33,925 bases of DNA from Rhodoferax sp. (GTDB taxonomy: Bacteria; Pseudomonadota; Gammaproteobacteria; Burkholderiales; Burkholderiaceae_C). This document shows, one piece after another, positions 1-7,720 of this stretch. Where the stretch lies: contig JAGOUM010000033.1 of NCBI GenBank assembly GCA_018061265.1, positions 1 to 33,925 on the forward strand. The letters run 5' to 3'. Made by a program: the position numbers and the translations under genes. Position 1 is the first letter of the stretch, and each line of letters opens with the position of its first letter. Under the pieces are notes generated by a model. The model made no database searches. It was not told the origin of the DNA and saw only the letters and a list, made by a program, of their open reading frames with translations.

Positions 1-102
1 GACATGGGCTACCTCAGCGTGCAGTCGATTGTTGGCGGGTTTGACGCCTGGTCGGCAGCGGGTAAACCGGTGGCCAAACCCGAGACGCCGTCGTTCGAGT
101 AA
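1..102 (+). CDS. Rhodanese-like domain protein, C-terminal end only
   Basis: Frame 1 is open from the window edge to a TAA at 100-102 and gives 33 residues. The ending Gly-Gly-Phe-Asp-Ala-Trp, about five residues, then Gly-Lys-Pro-Val matches the end of rhodanese (sulfurtransferase) domains, which typically close with a GG-x-x-AW-x(4-5)-G-x-PV pattern. The catalytic cysteine loop would lie upstream of the window, so activity cannot be judged. The gene converges on the ABC transporter operon, whose last stop is only 14 bases away. Confidence 0.6.
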   Translation, partial: DMGYLSVQSIVGGFDAWSAAGKPVAKPETPSFE

Positions 103-115
103 GGCCATTGGTCGT

Positions 116-838
116 TCAGATTGCCCGCCCCTCACCCACTTCTTCCACCGTCTGCCCATCCCGAATGTGATAAATCCGCTTGAAGGTCGGAATAATCTTC
201 TCGTCGTGTGTTACCACAATGATGGCCGCCTGAAACTTTTCCGCCATCTGATTCAGGATTCGCATCACACCGAGCGCGCGCTCACTGTCCAGCGGGGCGG
301 TGGGCTCATCTGCCAGAATCACCGGCGGGCGGTTGGCCAGGGCCCGCGCAATCGACACCCGCTGTTGTTCGCCCCCTGAGAGTTGCGACGGCTCGGCTTT
401 GGCGCGGTGCTGCACGTCCAGCGCGGTCAGCAGTTCGATCGCCCGGGCGCGGGCTTGCGCGTTGGGTTGGCCCGCCAGCATGGGCAGTAGCGCCACGTTG
501 TCGGTCACGTCCAGAAACGGAATCAGGTATGGGGCCTGAAAGATAAAGCCGATGCGGTCACGCCGCAGCGCGCGCAAGTCGTCCACCTTCCAGCCATTGT
601 CATAAATCACCTCGTTGCCCAGCGTCATGCGCCCGGCGGTGGGCTCGATGATGGCACCCAGGCATTTGAGCAGCGTGCTTTTGCCCGAGCCTGAGGGCCC
701 GACCAGGCCCACCACCTCACCCGGGGCCACCGACATGCTGACGTTTTTCAGCGCTTCCACTGCGCTGTCGCCTTTGCCGTAGACCTTGCGCAAGCCCTCA
801 ATGTGGATGCCGCCGCTGTTGTTTGTGTTGGCTTGCAT
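116..838 (-). CDS. ABC transporter ATP-binding protein (DevA/MacB/LolD type)
   Basis: This is a 240-residue nucleotide-binding subunit of an ABC exporter. It should hydrolyse ATP on the cytoplasmic side to drive the permease encoded just upstream. Walker A (GPSGSGKST) lies at 47-55, the Q-loop glutamine at 101, the signature LSGGEQQR at 153-160, Walker B VILADE at 173-178 and the switch histidine at 211. All key residues are present and the length is normal for the MacB/LolD/DevA group. It is the last gene of a minus-strand operon, 3 bp after the permease stop. The MacB-like permease plus HlyD-like adaptor partners point to a tripartite exporter of the DevBCA kind. The substrate cannot be read from sequence. 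Confidence 0.93.
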   Translation of the reverse strand: MQANTNNSGGIHIEGLRKVYGKGDSAVEALKNVSMSVAPGEVVGLVGPSGSGKSTLLKCLGAIIEPTAGRMTLGNEVIYDNGWKVDDLRALRRDRIGFIFQAPYLIPFLDVTDNVALLPMLAGQPNAQARARAIELLTALDVQHRAKAEPSQLSGGEQQRVSIARALANRPPVILADEPTAPLDSERALGVMRILNQMAEKFQAAIIVVTHDEKIIPTFKRIYHIRDGQTVEEVGEGRAI

Positions 839-841
839 GGC

Positions 842-2035
842 TTATCCAATCGCCGCCGCCGGGTCGACCTTGAGCGCCACGCGAATCGCCAGCGTGCTGG
901 CCAGCGCGCAGATCAGCAAGGTGACGATCAGGCCGATCACCGAGTCGCTGGGCAGCAGCAGCACGTATTTGGGAAACACCGGCGCCCAGGCGGTGCTGAC
1001 CACTTTGCCCACCACAAAACCGATCAGCCCCAGGCCCAGCGCCTGTTGCAGGATCATGCCGGCAATGGTACGGTTGCGCGTACCAATCAGTTTGAGCACC
1101 GCAATCTCGCGGATTTTGCCCAGTGTCATGGTGTAGATGATGAAGGCCACAATGGCCGCGCTCACCACCGACAAGATGGCCAGAAACATGCCAATCTGCT
1201 TGGCCGAGTTGGCAATCAGCTTGGCCACCAGAATCTCTTCCATGTCGACACGGGTGAACACCTGCACATGCTTCCAGCGTTTGAGCGGCTCTGCCACGGC
1301 ATCCGCCTGCCAGCCGGGTTGCAATTGAACCAGCACCGCGTTGACGTTGTGGCTGCTGGTTTGCAGGCCTTGCACAGCGTCGAGCAAACCCGGCACGCCG
1401 GGGCGGTTAAAGGCCGGGTTGGCGGCGGTGCGCAGGCGGTCGTTGAGGATGGTGTCGTTGTCTTTCAAAAACTGCGCCTCTTGCGCATCTTTGAGCGGAA
1501 TAAACACCATCGGGTCGCCACCGGAGGACACCATGCGTTGCGTCACCCCCACCACCTGGTAGTCGTGGCGGCGCACGCGCAGGGTTTCACCCAGTTTGAA
1601 GCCGGTTTTGACATCAACCACCGCCTCGTAATGGTTGCGGGTGAGTTGCCGCCCTGCCACTAGGTAGCCGGGTTCACCAGGCTGGCCGGGTTCGATGCCC
1701 ACCACCATCACGCGTACCTCGTCGCCACCCACTTTTTGCACCTGTTGCGTCAGGTAGGTCACGTTGGCGGCTTGGCCCACCCCGGGCATGCCACGCACAC
1801 TGCGCACCACGTCGTCCTTGATGCTCGACGCCTCGGCATACGGGCCCTGCGTGTCTTTTTGCACCACCCACAAATCCGCACCACTGTTGGCCAGCAAGGC
1901 TTGGGCGTCATCGACCATGCCGCGGTAAATGCCCGCCATGGAGAGCGTCACGCCGATCAGCAGCCCCAGGCCCAAGCCCGTCAGGGCAAATTTGCCCCAA
2001 CCGTGCAAGATGTCGCGCCCGGCCAGGCTGATCAT
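842..2035 (-). CDS. ABC transporter permease, FtsX/MacB fold (DevC-like)
   Basis: This is a 397-residue inner-membrane permease. One membrane segment lies near the N-terminus (about residues 16-36). A periplasmic domain of roughly 240 residues follows, then three C-terminal hydrophobic segments at about 281-306, 325-347 and 365-388. That is the MacB/FtsX topology. The N-terminal region with GADLWVVQ matches DevC proteins, which work with DevB adaptors and DevA ATPases to export lipids or glycolipids in cyanobacteria. Its start overlaps the adaptor stop by 4 bp (ATGA), indicating translational coupling. The proteobacterial substrate is unknown. Confidence 0.88.
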   Translation of the reverse strand: MISLAGRDILHGWGKFALTGLGLGLLIGVTLSMAGIYRGMVDDAQALLANSGADLWVVQKDTQGPYAEASSIKDDVVRSVRGMPGVGQAANVTYLTQQVQKVGGDEVRVMVVGIEPGQPGEPGYLVAGRQLTRNHYEAVVDVKTGFKLGETLRVRRHDYQVVGVTQRMVSSGGDPMVFIPLKDAQEAQFLKDNDTILNDRLRTAANPAFNRPGVPGLLDAVQGLQTSSHNVNAVLVQLQPGWQADAVAEPLKRWKHVQVFTRVDMEEILVAKLIANSAKQIGMFLAILSVVSAAIVAFIIYTMTLGKIREIAVLKLIGTRNRTIAGMILQQALGLGLIGFVVGKVVSTAWAPVFPKYVLLLPSDSVIGLIVTLLICALASTLAIRVALKVDPAAAIG

Positions 2036-3228
2036 GGCTGGGCTGCCGGTTTGACCAGAGCGTCAACCACCTTGGTTTTGGCACCGGATTTCAAAGCTTT
2101 TTCGCTGTAGACCACGACGCTGTCGTCTTTGCTCAAGCCTTTGAGGATTTGCACCTGCCCGTCCAGACTGCTGGCACCCAACTGCACCGGGGCAAATTCG
2201 GGCTGGCCATTCACCAGTCGCCACACGCCGGCCTTGCCCTGCTGGCGCAGTACGCTGGCGTTGGGCAGCAGCAGGGCCGGTGCGGTGGCAGGCAACTGCA
2301 GCGTCACCTCTGCCATTTCACCCACCGACACGCTGGGCGGCATTTGCGCAAAAGCCACCTGGGCGATGCGCTCTTCGGTCACTGCGTCGGCCAGCAGCTC
2401 CAACCGCGCCACCTGACCGGGCAACGGGGTCTGGGGCAACGAGCGCAACACAATGCTGGCTTTAAGCCCGGGGGCCAGCCCGCCAGAGCGCCCCTGATCA
2501 ACCCGCATCTTGACCCACAGGCTACTCGGGTCCACCAGCCGTATCACCGCCTGGCCGGCGACCACGGTGCTGCCGGCTTCAAATTCTCGGCTGGTCACCA
2601 CCGCGTCGGCCGGGGCCAGCAGGCGCACATTGCCACGCTGCTGCACCAGCGCGGCGCGCTCGGCTTTGAGGCGCAGCAGGTCTTGCCCGGCCCCGGTCAG
2701 GTTGGCCTGGGCGGCTTGCAGCGCGGCATCGGCCGAGGCCTGCTCTTGCAGCTTGGCCTCCAGCGCACCCGCGCTGATGAAGTTTTGCCGTGCCAGGTCC
2801 TGGTTGCGCTGGGTGTTGGCAGCCGCCAGGGCGCGCCGGGCTTTGGCATCGCTCACTTGGGCGCTGACGCTGGCTTGGGTGCTGCCAGCGCGCGCCAGTG
2901 ACGCGTCGAGTGCCGCCAGGCGCTGGTCCAAATCGACTGGGTCCATCTCGGCCAGTAGTTGTCCGGCCTTGACAAGTTCGCCCACATCCACCTTCACGCT
3001 CAACACCCGACCCGCTGTGGTGGGGCCGACCAGCCAGGCACGTTGCGCCTCGACCGTGCCAATGCCAAAAATCGCCGGGCTCAGGCTGCCCTCTTTGGGC
3101 TGGGTCACGGTGACCTTGATCGGGGCCAGCGGCCCGGTGCGCAACGACACATAGGCCACGGCACCGATCAGCAGCAGCGCGGCAGCGCCCAGGGCAATGC
3201 GGCGCAGCAAGGTTTGTTGGGGGGTCAT
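2032..3228 (-). CDS. HlyD/MFP-family periplasmic adaptor subunit (DevB-like)
   Basis: This 398-residue membrane-fusion protein would link the inner-membrane ABC permease to an outer-membrane channel. A single N-terminal membrane anchor lies at about residues 10-27. It is followed by a biotinyl-lipoyl-like half (GRVLSVKVDVGELVKAGQ), an Ala/Gln/Leu-rich helical hairpin at about 100-200, the second lipoyl half (VRLLAPADAVV), and a beta-barrel and membrane-proximal region towards the C-terminus. Length and domain order are typical. It overlaps both neighbours by 4 bp. No outer-membrane channel gene lies in the window, so a TolC-type protein would have to be encoded elsewhere. Confidence 0.9.
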   Translation of the reverse strand: MTPQQTLLRRIALGAAALLLIGAVAYVSLRTGPLAPIKVTVTQPKEGSLSPAIFGIGTVEAQRAWLVGPTTAGRVLSVKVDVGELVKAGQLLAEMDPVDLDQRLAALDASLARAGSTQASVSAQVSDAKARRALAAANTQRNQDLARQNFISAGALEAKLQEQASADAALQAAQANLTGAGQDLLRLKAERAALVQQRGNVRLLAPADAVVTSREFEAGSTVVAGQAVIRLVDPSSLWVKMRVDQGRSGGLAPGLKASIVLRSLPQTPLPGQVARLELLADAVTEERIAQVAFAQMPPSVSVGEMAEVTLQLPATAPALLLPNASVLRQQGKAGVWRLVNGQPEFAPVQLGASSLDGQVQILKGLSKDDSVVVYSEKALKSGAKTKVVDALVKPAAQP

Positions 3229-3911
3229 GGGGTTCCTTGGGTTGAATGGGTAGTGGCTTGCAGGCCGCGCTGATACAGGGCGTAGACCGCTGGTGCCTGC
3301 TGCCGCATGGCGGCCACATCGCCTGACATCAGCGACTGCATCACCAGACCTTGAATTGAGCCGATAAATAGCACGCTAGCGCTTGTTGTATCTGTATTTG
3401 TTGCTATTAACTGTGATGCCTTTGCCTGCTCCAAAAGCTGCATCAACAAGGCACGGTATTGCTGCATCAACCGCCGCACCTCAACCAGTAGGGTTGAATC
3501 CTGTGCCTGTTGCAGTTCCTGGAAGATGATGCGCGGCACACCTGGATACATCACAACAAATTCCACATGCGCCATAAACACCGCCCGCAGCGCTGCAAGA
3601 GGATTGACCGACTCGGTCTGCCGGACGGTGGTGTCGGGGACTGATTCAGCGCCATCGACGGCCTGGCTGGCGGCCTCCTGCAAACGCTGCATGAGTGTGC
3701 TGCGCACCCAGACCAGCACAGCCATCCACAAGGCGTGTTTGCTATCGAAGTGGCGAAACATCGCTCCTTGGGTGATACCCACCGCCTGCGCCAGATCACC
3801 GGTGGTGATACTGGTCGGGCTGCGCCGCGCAGCAAGATGAATGGCGGCGTCAATCAGTTCGGCCTGACGGATTTCAGTGGCGTATTTGCCGGATTTGACG
3901 GGTGATTGCAT
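3225..3911 (-). CDS. TetR/AcrR-family transcriptional regulator
   Basis: This 228-residue protein has a TetR-type helix-turn-helix at about residues 37-56 (TGDLAQAVGITQGAMFRHF) and a helical ligand-binding C-terminal part. It is the first gene of the exporter operon, with a 4-bp overlap with the adaptor, so it very probably represses its own operon and is released by a substrate or inducer. A palindrome immediately upstream of its start is a candidate operator. Residues 166-183 are encoded by a segment resembling a dispersed repeat found twice in intergenic positions in this window, so part of the ligand-binding domain may be repeat-derived. The start is the ATG at 3911. Confidence 0.9.
   Translation of the reverse strand: MQSPVKSGKYATEIRQAELIDAAIHLAARRSPTSITTGDLAQAVGITQGAMFRHFDSKHALWMAVLVWVRSTLMQRLQEAASQAVDGAESVPDTTVRQTESVNPLAALRAVFMAHVEFVVMYPGVPRIIFQELQQAQDSTLLVEVRRLMQQYRALLMQLLEQAKASQLIATNTDTTSASVLFIGSIQGLVMQSLMSGDVAAMRQQAPAVYALYQRGLQATTHSTQGTP
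3366..3411. repeat. Dispersed AGCGCTT-type repeat copy inside tetR
   Basis: From AGCGCTT at 3378-3384 the segment aligns without gaps to the intergenic copy at 31531-31573, with 21 of 33 positions identical by hand. It shares the AGCGCTT start and the GCTAT end at the same spacing. The AATAGC flank also matches if one base is gapped. It lies inside the tetR coding frame and encodes a Thr/Ser/Asn-rich stretch. It is more degenerate than the intergenic copies. Confidence 0.45.
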
Positions 3912-3915
3912 ACAA

Positions 3916-3933
3916 AGTAATAGAGTAATTACT
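3916..3933. promoter_or_regulatory. Candidate TetR operator between divergent operons
   Basis: AGTAAT at 3916-3921 and ATTACT at 3928-3933 form a perfect 6-bp inverted repeat with a 6-bp spacer. Within it, 3924-3933 is the perfect 10-bp palindrome AGTAATTACT. The flanks (TACAA at 3911-3915 and TTGTA at 3936-3940) also mirror each other. The site lies just upstream of the tetR start and 53 bp before the S41 peptidase start, so one bound dimer could affect both directions. The assignment is inferred from position and symmetry. Confidence 0.6.
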
Positions 3934-3986
3934 TATTGTATGCGCTGCATTTTTCCCAGTCATCCATTTGGCCTGAGAATCCGGGT

Positions 3987-5345
3987 ATGAAACACTTATT
4001 TCATGTTCAGCTGACAAGGCTGGTTTTCCTGCTGTTTCTGGTGGTCCTGGGTGCTTGTGGCGGGGGAGGGTCCGGTAGCGACACAACCCCGGTGACACCG
4101 GCGGCTGACGCCTGCTCAGCGTCGTCGCAAAAAACCTGGCTGCGCGACACCATGCGTCAGACCTATTTCTGGGCGGGGCTGGCGCCTGACCCGGCACCTT
4201 TGGATGGGCAGAGTCTGGCCAGCTATTTTTCGACCCTGCTGTTTACAGGTGACGCACAAACGCCGGCTGATCACTGGAGCTTCATTGCCGACCAGGCGGC
4301 ATACGAGCAGTTTTTTGAGGAAGGCACCACGCTGGGGTATGGGCTGGCGGTGAATGCACTCGAGGGCCAGCTGCCGCTGAAAATCCGCTGGGTGGACCCG
4401 GGTGGCCCTGCCGAGGCGGCCGGATTGGCACGTGGTGACGTCATCCTGTCGATCAATGGTGTGTCAGTCGCGCAGCTGTTGGCCTTGGGTGACTATTCGG
4501 TGTTGAGTCCGGCAAAGGCTGGGGATGTGCTGACACTGCAGATGACCACCGCGCAGGGCAGTCGAACAGTCTCCGTCACGGCGGCCACTTTTGCGCTGAC
4601 GCCGGTGCCGGTGGCCCGGGTGCTGGAGCTGGCCGATGGCAGACGTGTGGGTTACCTGATGCTGAAAGACTTTGTGACCCAGGCGCGCGCACCCTTGGCC
4701 AGTGCCTTTGCTGCGTTCAGGGCGGCAGGCGCCAGTGAACTGGTGCTGGACCTGCGCTACAACGGGGGGGGTCTGATTTCGGTGGCTGACACACTGGCGT
4801 CCCTGGTGGCGGGTCAGGCGCACCACGGCCAGTTGTTCACCGCGCTGGTTTACAACCCGAGACAGGCTCGGGCCAACGTCAATTACTGGCTGGAGGCCAC
4901 TACACCCGGGTTCTCGCGGGTGGTGATTTTGAACGGGCGACGTACCTGTTCAGCCAGCGAACTGCTTGCCAATGGCCTCAGGCCATATGTGGAGGTGGTC
5001 ATCCTTGGGGAGTCGACCTGTGGCAAGCCCGTCGGATTCACGCCGGTTGACCATTGCGACAGCACGGTCAGTGCGGTCAATTTTGAGGCGGTCAACGCGC
5101 GAGGTGAGGGCCGCTACTACAGCGGACTGGCACCCACCTGTGCCCTGGCAGAAGATTTTGCCGGCGCGCTGGGTGATCCCTCCGAAGTGCTGCTGGCCGC
5201 AGCTGGCCATTACCTGGTCAACGGGCAGTGTCCGGCCCCTGTGGCGCAGACCGAGATGCAGCGGCGCGCGCTGGCAGCACGCCACACGACCGCAATCAGG
5301 CAGCTTGTTGAGCCTGGTGGTTTTGTCGGCATGCGGGCGGATTGA
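3987..5345 (+). CDS. S41-family (C-terminal processing) peptidase, PDZ-containing lipoprotein
   Basis: This is a 452-residue secreted serine peptidase. I chose the ATG at 3987 rather than an in-frame start at 3936 because it directly begins a lipoprotein signal peptide: Lys-His, a hydrophobic core, and lipobox LGAC with C24 as the lipidated residue, followed by a Gly/Ser-rich linker. A PDZ domain occupies about 115-200 (GGPAEAAGLARGDVILSINGV). The S41 catalytic core carries LDLRYNGGG at 255-262, the nucleophile region CSASE at 321-325 and the lysine of CGKPVG at 346-350, so it looks catalytically competent. Eight or more cysteines fit an extracytoplasmic location. It ends in a TGATG overlap with the acyltransferase. 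A role in processing envelope proteins is likely, but the substrate is unknown. Confidence 0.88.
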   Translation: MKHLFHVQLTRLVFLLFLVVLGACGGGGSGSDTTPVTPAADACSASSQKTWLRDTMRQTYFWAGLAPDPAPLDGQSLASYFSTLLFTGDAQTPADHWSFIADQAAYEQFFEEGTTLGYGLAVNALEGQLPLKIRWVDPGGPAEAAGLARGDVILSINGVSVAQLLALGDYSVLSPAKAGDVLTLQMTTAQGSRTVSVTAATFALTPVPVARVLELADGRRVGYLMLKDFVTQARAPLASAFAAFRAAGASELVLDLRYNGGGLISVADTLASLVAGQAHHGQLFTALVYNPRQARANVNYWLEATTPGFSRVVILNGRRTCSASELLANGLRPYVEVVILGESTCGKPVGFTPVDHCDSTVSAVNFEAVNARGEGRYYSGLAPTCALAEDFAGALGDPSEVLLAAAGHYLVNGQCPAPVAQTEMQRRALAARHTTAIRQLVEPGGFVGMRAD

Positions 5346-6895
5346 TGGGCACGACCATGATCGACACACCCTCTGAAGTTGAGGCGCTCAGTGGTCTGGA
5401 CGGTGTTTTTCTGAATCTTGAAACATTGGCCACTCCGATGCATGTGGGTTCGTTGCATACCTTTGAGGTGCCGGCCACGTATGACAGAGATTTTTTTACC
5501 GACGTCAAGACCCTGCTGACCCAGCGCATGGTGCCAGTGTTGCGCCGACGCCTGTCGGCCATGCCGCTGCAAATGGCCAATCCGGTGTGGCTGGACACGG
5601 CGGTCGATCTGGACCAGCATATTGAGCGTATACACATCCCGGCCCCGGGGACACGCGCGCAGCTCGAAACGGTGGTGGCCAACCTGCATGCCGACCTGCT
5701 CAACCGCGCCCGCCCCTTGTGGATGATGTATGTGCTCGATGGTCTGGCCAGTGGTGAGCGGGCCTATTACTTCAAAATCCACCATGCCATGCTGGATGGT
5801 CAGGCAGGTAACGCGCTGGCGGGTGCCTTGTTTGACACGGCACCCCATGAACTCCTGGCCAATATCCAACCCGCGGTCAATCGTGCCAGTGCGTCCAGAC
5901 CCGGGGCACTCAAGCTGGTGGCGGCTGCGTTTCGCCATGATGCGGTGCAATACGTCAAGCTGGTGCGGGACTTGCCTGGAGTCGTGCGCACGCTGGCGGG
6001 TCTGGTGCGCAGCTCTGGCGGTAAAGCGGTGACTGACCCGTCTGCAAAGGCCGCGGCTGGGCTGGCTGGCAAACCGAGTCGCAGCGGCGCGGCGTTTGCG
6101 CCGCGCACGCCGCTCAATGTGGCAATCACCCGTGAACGCGGCTTTGCCGCTGAATCGGTGGCGCTCGCCGAGCTCAAGGCAATGGCTGCTGCCACCGGGG
6201 CAACGGTGAACGATGTGGTGCTGTCGCTGTGTGGCGGTGCGCTGCGCCGCTACCTGGCACGCCACGATACGCTGCCCAAAAAGTCGCTGATCGCCTCAAT
6301 GCCGATTTCGTTGCGCGACAAAGGCGACACCGGCTTTCACACCAAGGCCACGCTGAGCCTGGTCAGCCTGGCCACCCATATCAAAGACCCGCTCAAGCGC
6401 CTGCGGGCGGTTCGCGGCCATACCAGTGCCACCAAGGACGTTGCGCGTCGCGCCAGATCGGTGATTCCGACCGACTTTCCGTCGATTGGTGTGCCTTGGC
6501 TGATGGGCACGCTGGCCAACCTGTACGGCCGGGGCGGTGTGTCACAGGTGTTGCCACCACTGGCCAATGTGCTGATTTCCAACGTTCCCGGGCCAACGCT
6601 GCCGCTGTATGTTGGCCAGGCGCGGATGACGGGCTATTGGCCGTTGTCGATCGTTGAGCACGGTGTGGGTCTCAACATCACTTTGATGAGTTACGCTGGC
6701 CGGGTCTACCTGGGTTTTACCGTGGCGCGAAGCGCCGTGCCGGATGTGCGCCAACTGGCCGAAGACTTTATGTTCGCCTATGCAGAACTTAAAGCCGCGG
6801 TGCTGAAACCCGCCAGTGCCAAAACAGTGCGCAAGCCGCCCACCAGGCCAGCGGCCGGGCGGGCGTCCCTTCAGTCTGCCAAGGTGTCGTCATGA
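5345..6895 (+). CDS. Wax ester synthase/diacylglycerol acyltransferase (WS/DGAT), copy 1
   Basis: This 516-residue bifunctional acyltransferase should esterify fatty alcohols or diacylglycerol with acyl-CoA to make storage wax esters or triacylglycerol at the inner membrane. The N-terminus (LSGLDGVFLNLET...PMHVGSL) is typical of the family. The catalytic motif HHAMLDG is intact at 146-152. Family motifs RPLW (about 123-126), NDVVLSLCGGALRRYL and SNVPGP follow. The start is the ATG at 5345, overlapping the preceding stop as TGATG. A second in-frame ATG at 5357 is possible. It is followed with a 4-bp overlap by a lipase-like gene and then a second WS/DGAT, suggesting a dedicated neutral-lipid locus. 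The C-terminal 35 residues are Lys/Pro/Ala-rich. Confidence 0.92.
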   Translation: MGTTMIDTPSEVEALSGLDGVFLNLETLATPMHVGSLHTFEVPATYDRDFFTDVKTLLTQRMVPVLRRRLSAMPLQMANPVWLDTAVDLDQHIERIHIPAPGTRAQLETVVANLHADLLNRARPLWMMYVLDGLASGERAYYFKIHHAMLDGQAGNALAGALFDTAPHELLANIQPAVNRASASRPGALKLVAAAFRHDAVQYVKLVRDLPGVVRTLAGLVRSSGGKAVTDPSAKAAAGLAGKPSRSGAAFAPRTPLNVAITRERGFAAESVALAELKAMAAATGATVNDVVLSLCGGALRRYLARHDTLPKKSLIASMPISLRDKGDTGFHTKATLSLVSLATHIKDPLKRLRAVRGHTSATKDVARRARSVIPTDFPSIGVPWLMGTLANLYGRGGVSQVLPPLANVLISNVPGPTLPLYVGQARMTGYWPLSIVEHGVGLNITLMSYAGRVYLGFTVARSAVPDVRQLAEDFMFAYAELKAAVLKPASAKTVRKPPTRPAAGRASLQSAKVSS

Positions 6896-7716
6896 TGTCT
6901 GCCGCCAAAGTTGTCCGCCACCGTCATGTCGGGGCACCCCATTTGCTGCACTCTCTGCTGGAGCCACGGGCCTTTGTTGAGGCCGCATTGCTGCCGATGA
7001 CATTGCCACTGCTGATGCAGGCACCACAAGGCGACGGCCATCCGGTATTGCTGTTGCCAGGTTTTATGGCCGATGAAAAGTCGCTGTTTGTCTTGAAGGC
7101 GTTCTTGCAGCGCAAGGGGTACGACGTACACACTTGGGGTTTGGGCCGAAACCTGGGTTTTCGCAGCAAACATGCCAGCGCCTTGCCGCAAAAAATCCGC
7201 TACCTGCACCATGTGACCGGGCGCAAGGTCAGCCTGGTCGGCTGGAGCTTGGGCGGCGTGTTTTCACTCTACGGCGCGGAGAACTCGCTGGAGTGTGTGC
7301 GCAGTGTTATCACGCTGGGCAGCCCGGTGAGCATGGACGCACAGGGCAGCCAGTCGCCCGCCGCTGTCAAGGCGCTGTACCGGCTGGTGTCCCACCGCCA
7401 GGGCAGCAATGCCCACGCCATGGCACCGCGCGCCAAGGGCCTGCGTGAACACCGGCGGCTGGCGATCCCGACGAGCTGCCTGTACTCGCTGGGTGATGGG
7501 GTGGTGCCGCCGCAGGAAGCCACCATCGACGGGGACCCCGCGCTGCACGAGAACATCCGCGTCCCGGGCAGCCACCTTGGCCTGGGTTTTAACGGTGTGG
7601 TGCTGGCTGTGGTGGCAGACCGGCTGGCCCAAGCCGAGGGCCAATGGACTCCGTTCAAGCCGGCTGGCCTGCTGGCGCAGGTGTGGCGGGTGATGCCTGC
7701 CGATGCCGGAGCCTGA
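6892..7716 (+). CDS. Alpha/beta-hydrolase, lipase-like
   Basis: This 274-residue protein has an alpha/beta-hydrolase fold. The oxyanion region VLLLPGF is at about 52-58 and the nucleophile elbow GWSLGG at 117-122 with Ser119. Asp202 in LGDGVVP and His228 in GSHLG complete the likely triad. No signal peptide is visible. The protein resembles intracellular lipases or esterases of the PGAP1/lipase class 2 kind. It overlaps the upstream acyltransferase stop by 4 bp (ATGA) and is followed by a second acyltransferase. Hydrolysis or remodelling of the neutral lipids made by its neighbours is the simplest reading, but the substrate is inferred from context only. Confidence 0.85.
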   Translation: MMSAAKVVRHRHVGAPHLLHSLLEPRAFVEAALLPMTLPLLMQAPQGDGHPVLLLPGFMADEKSLFVLKAFLQRKGYDVHTWGLGRNLGFRSKHASALPQKIRYLHHVTGRKVSLVGWSLGGVFSLYGAENSLECVRSVITLGSPVSMDAQGSQSPAAVKALYRLVSHRQGSNAHAMAPRAKGLREHRRLAIPTSCLYSLGDGVVPPQEATIDGDPALHENIRVPGSHLGLGFNGVVLAVVADRLAQAEGQWTPFKPAGLLAQVWRVMPADAGA

Positions 7717-7720
7717 TCAC

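Noticed and set aside
803-1663. A 286-residue open frame on the plus strand opposite the ABC permease
   Set aside because: It lies antisense to a well-supported permease gene, is rich in His, Gln and Arg as expected of a GC-rich shadow frame, and shows no family motif.
5210-6265. A 351-residue minus-strand open frame opposite WS/DGAT copy 1
   Set aside because: It is the shadow of a gene with an intact HHxxxDG motif. The composition is Arg/His/Gln-rich with no recognisable domain.
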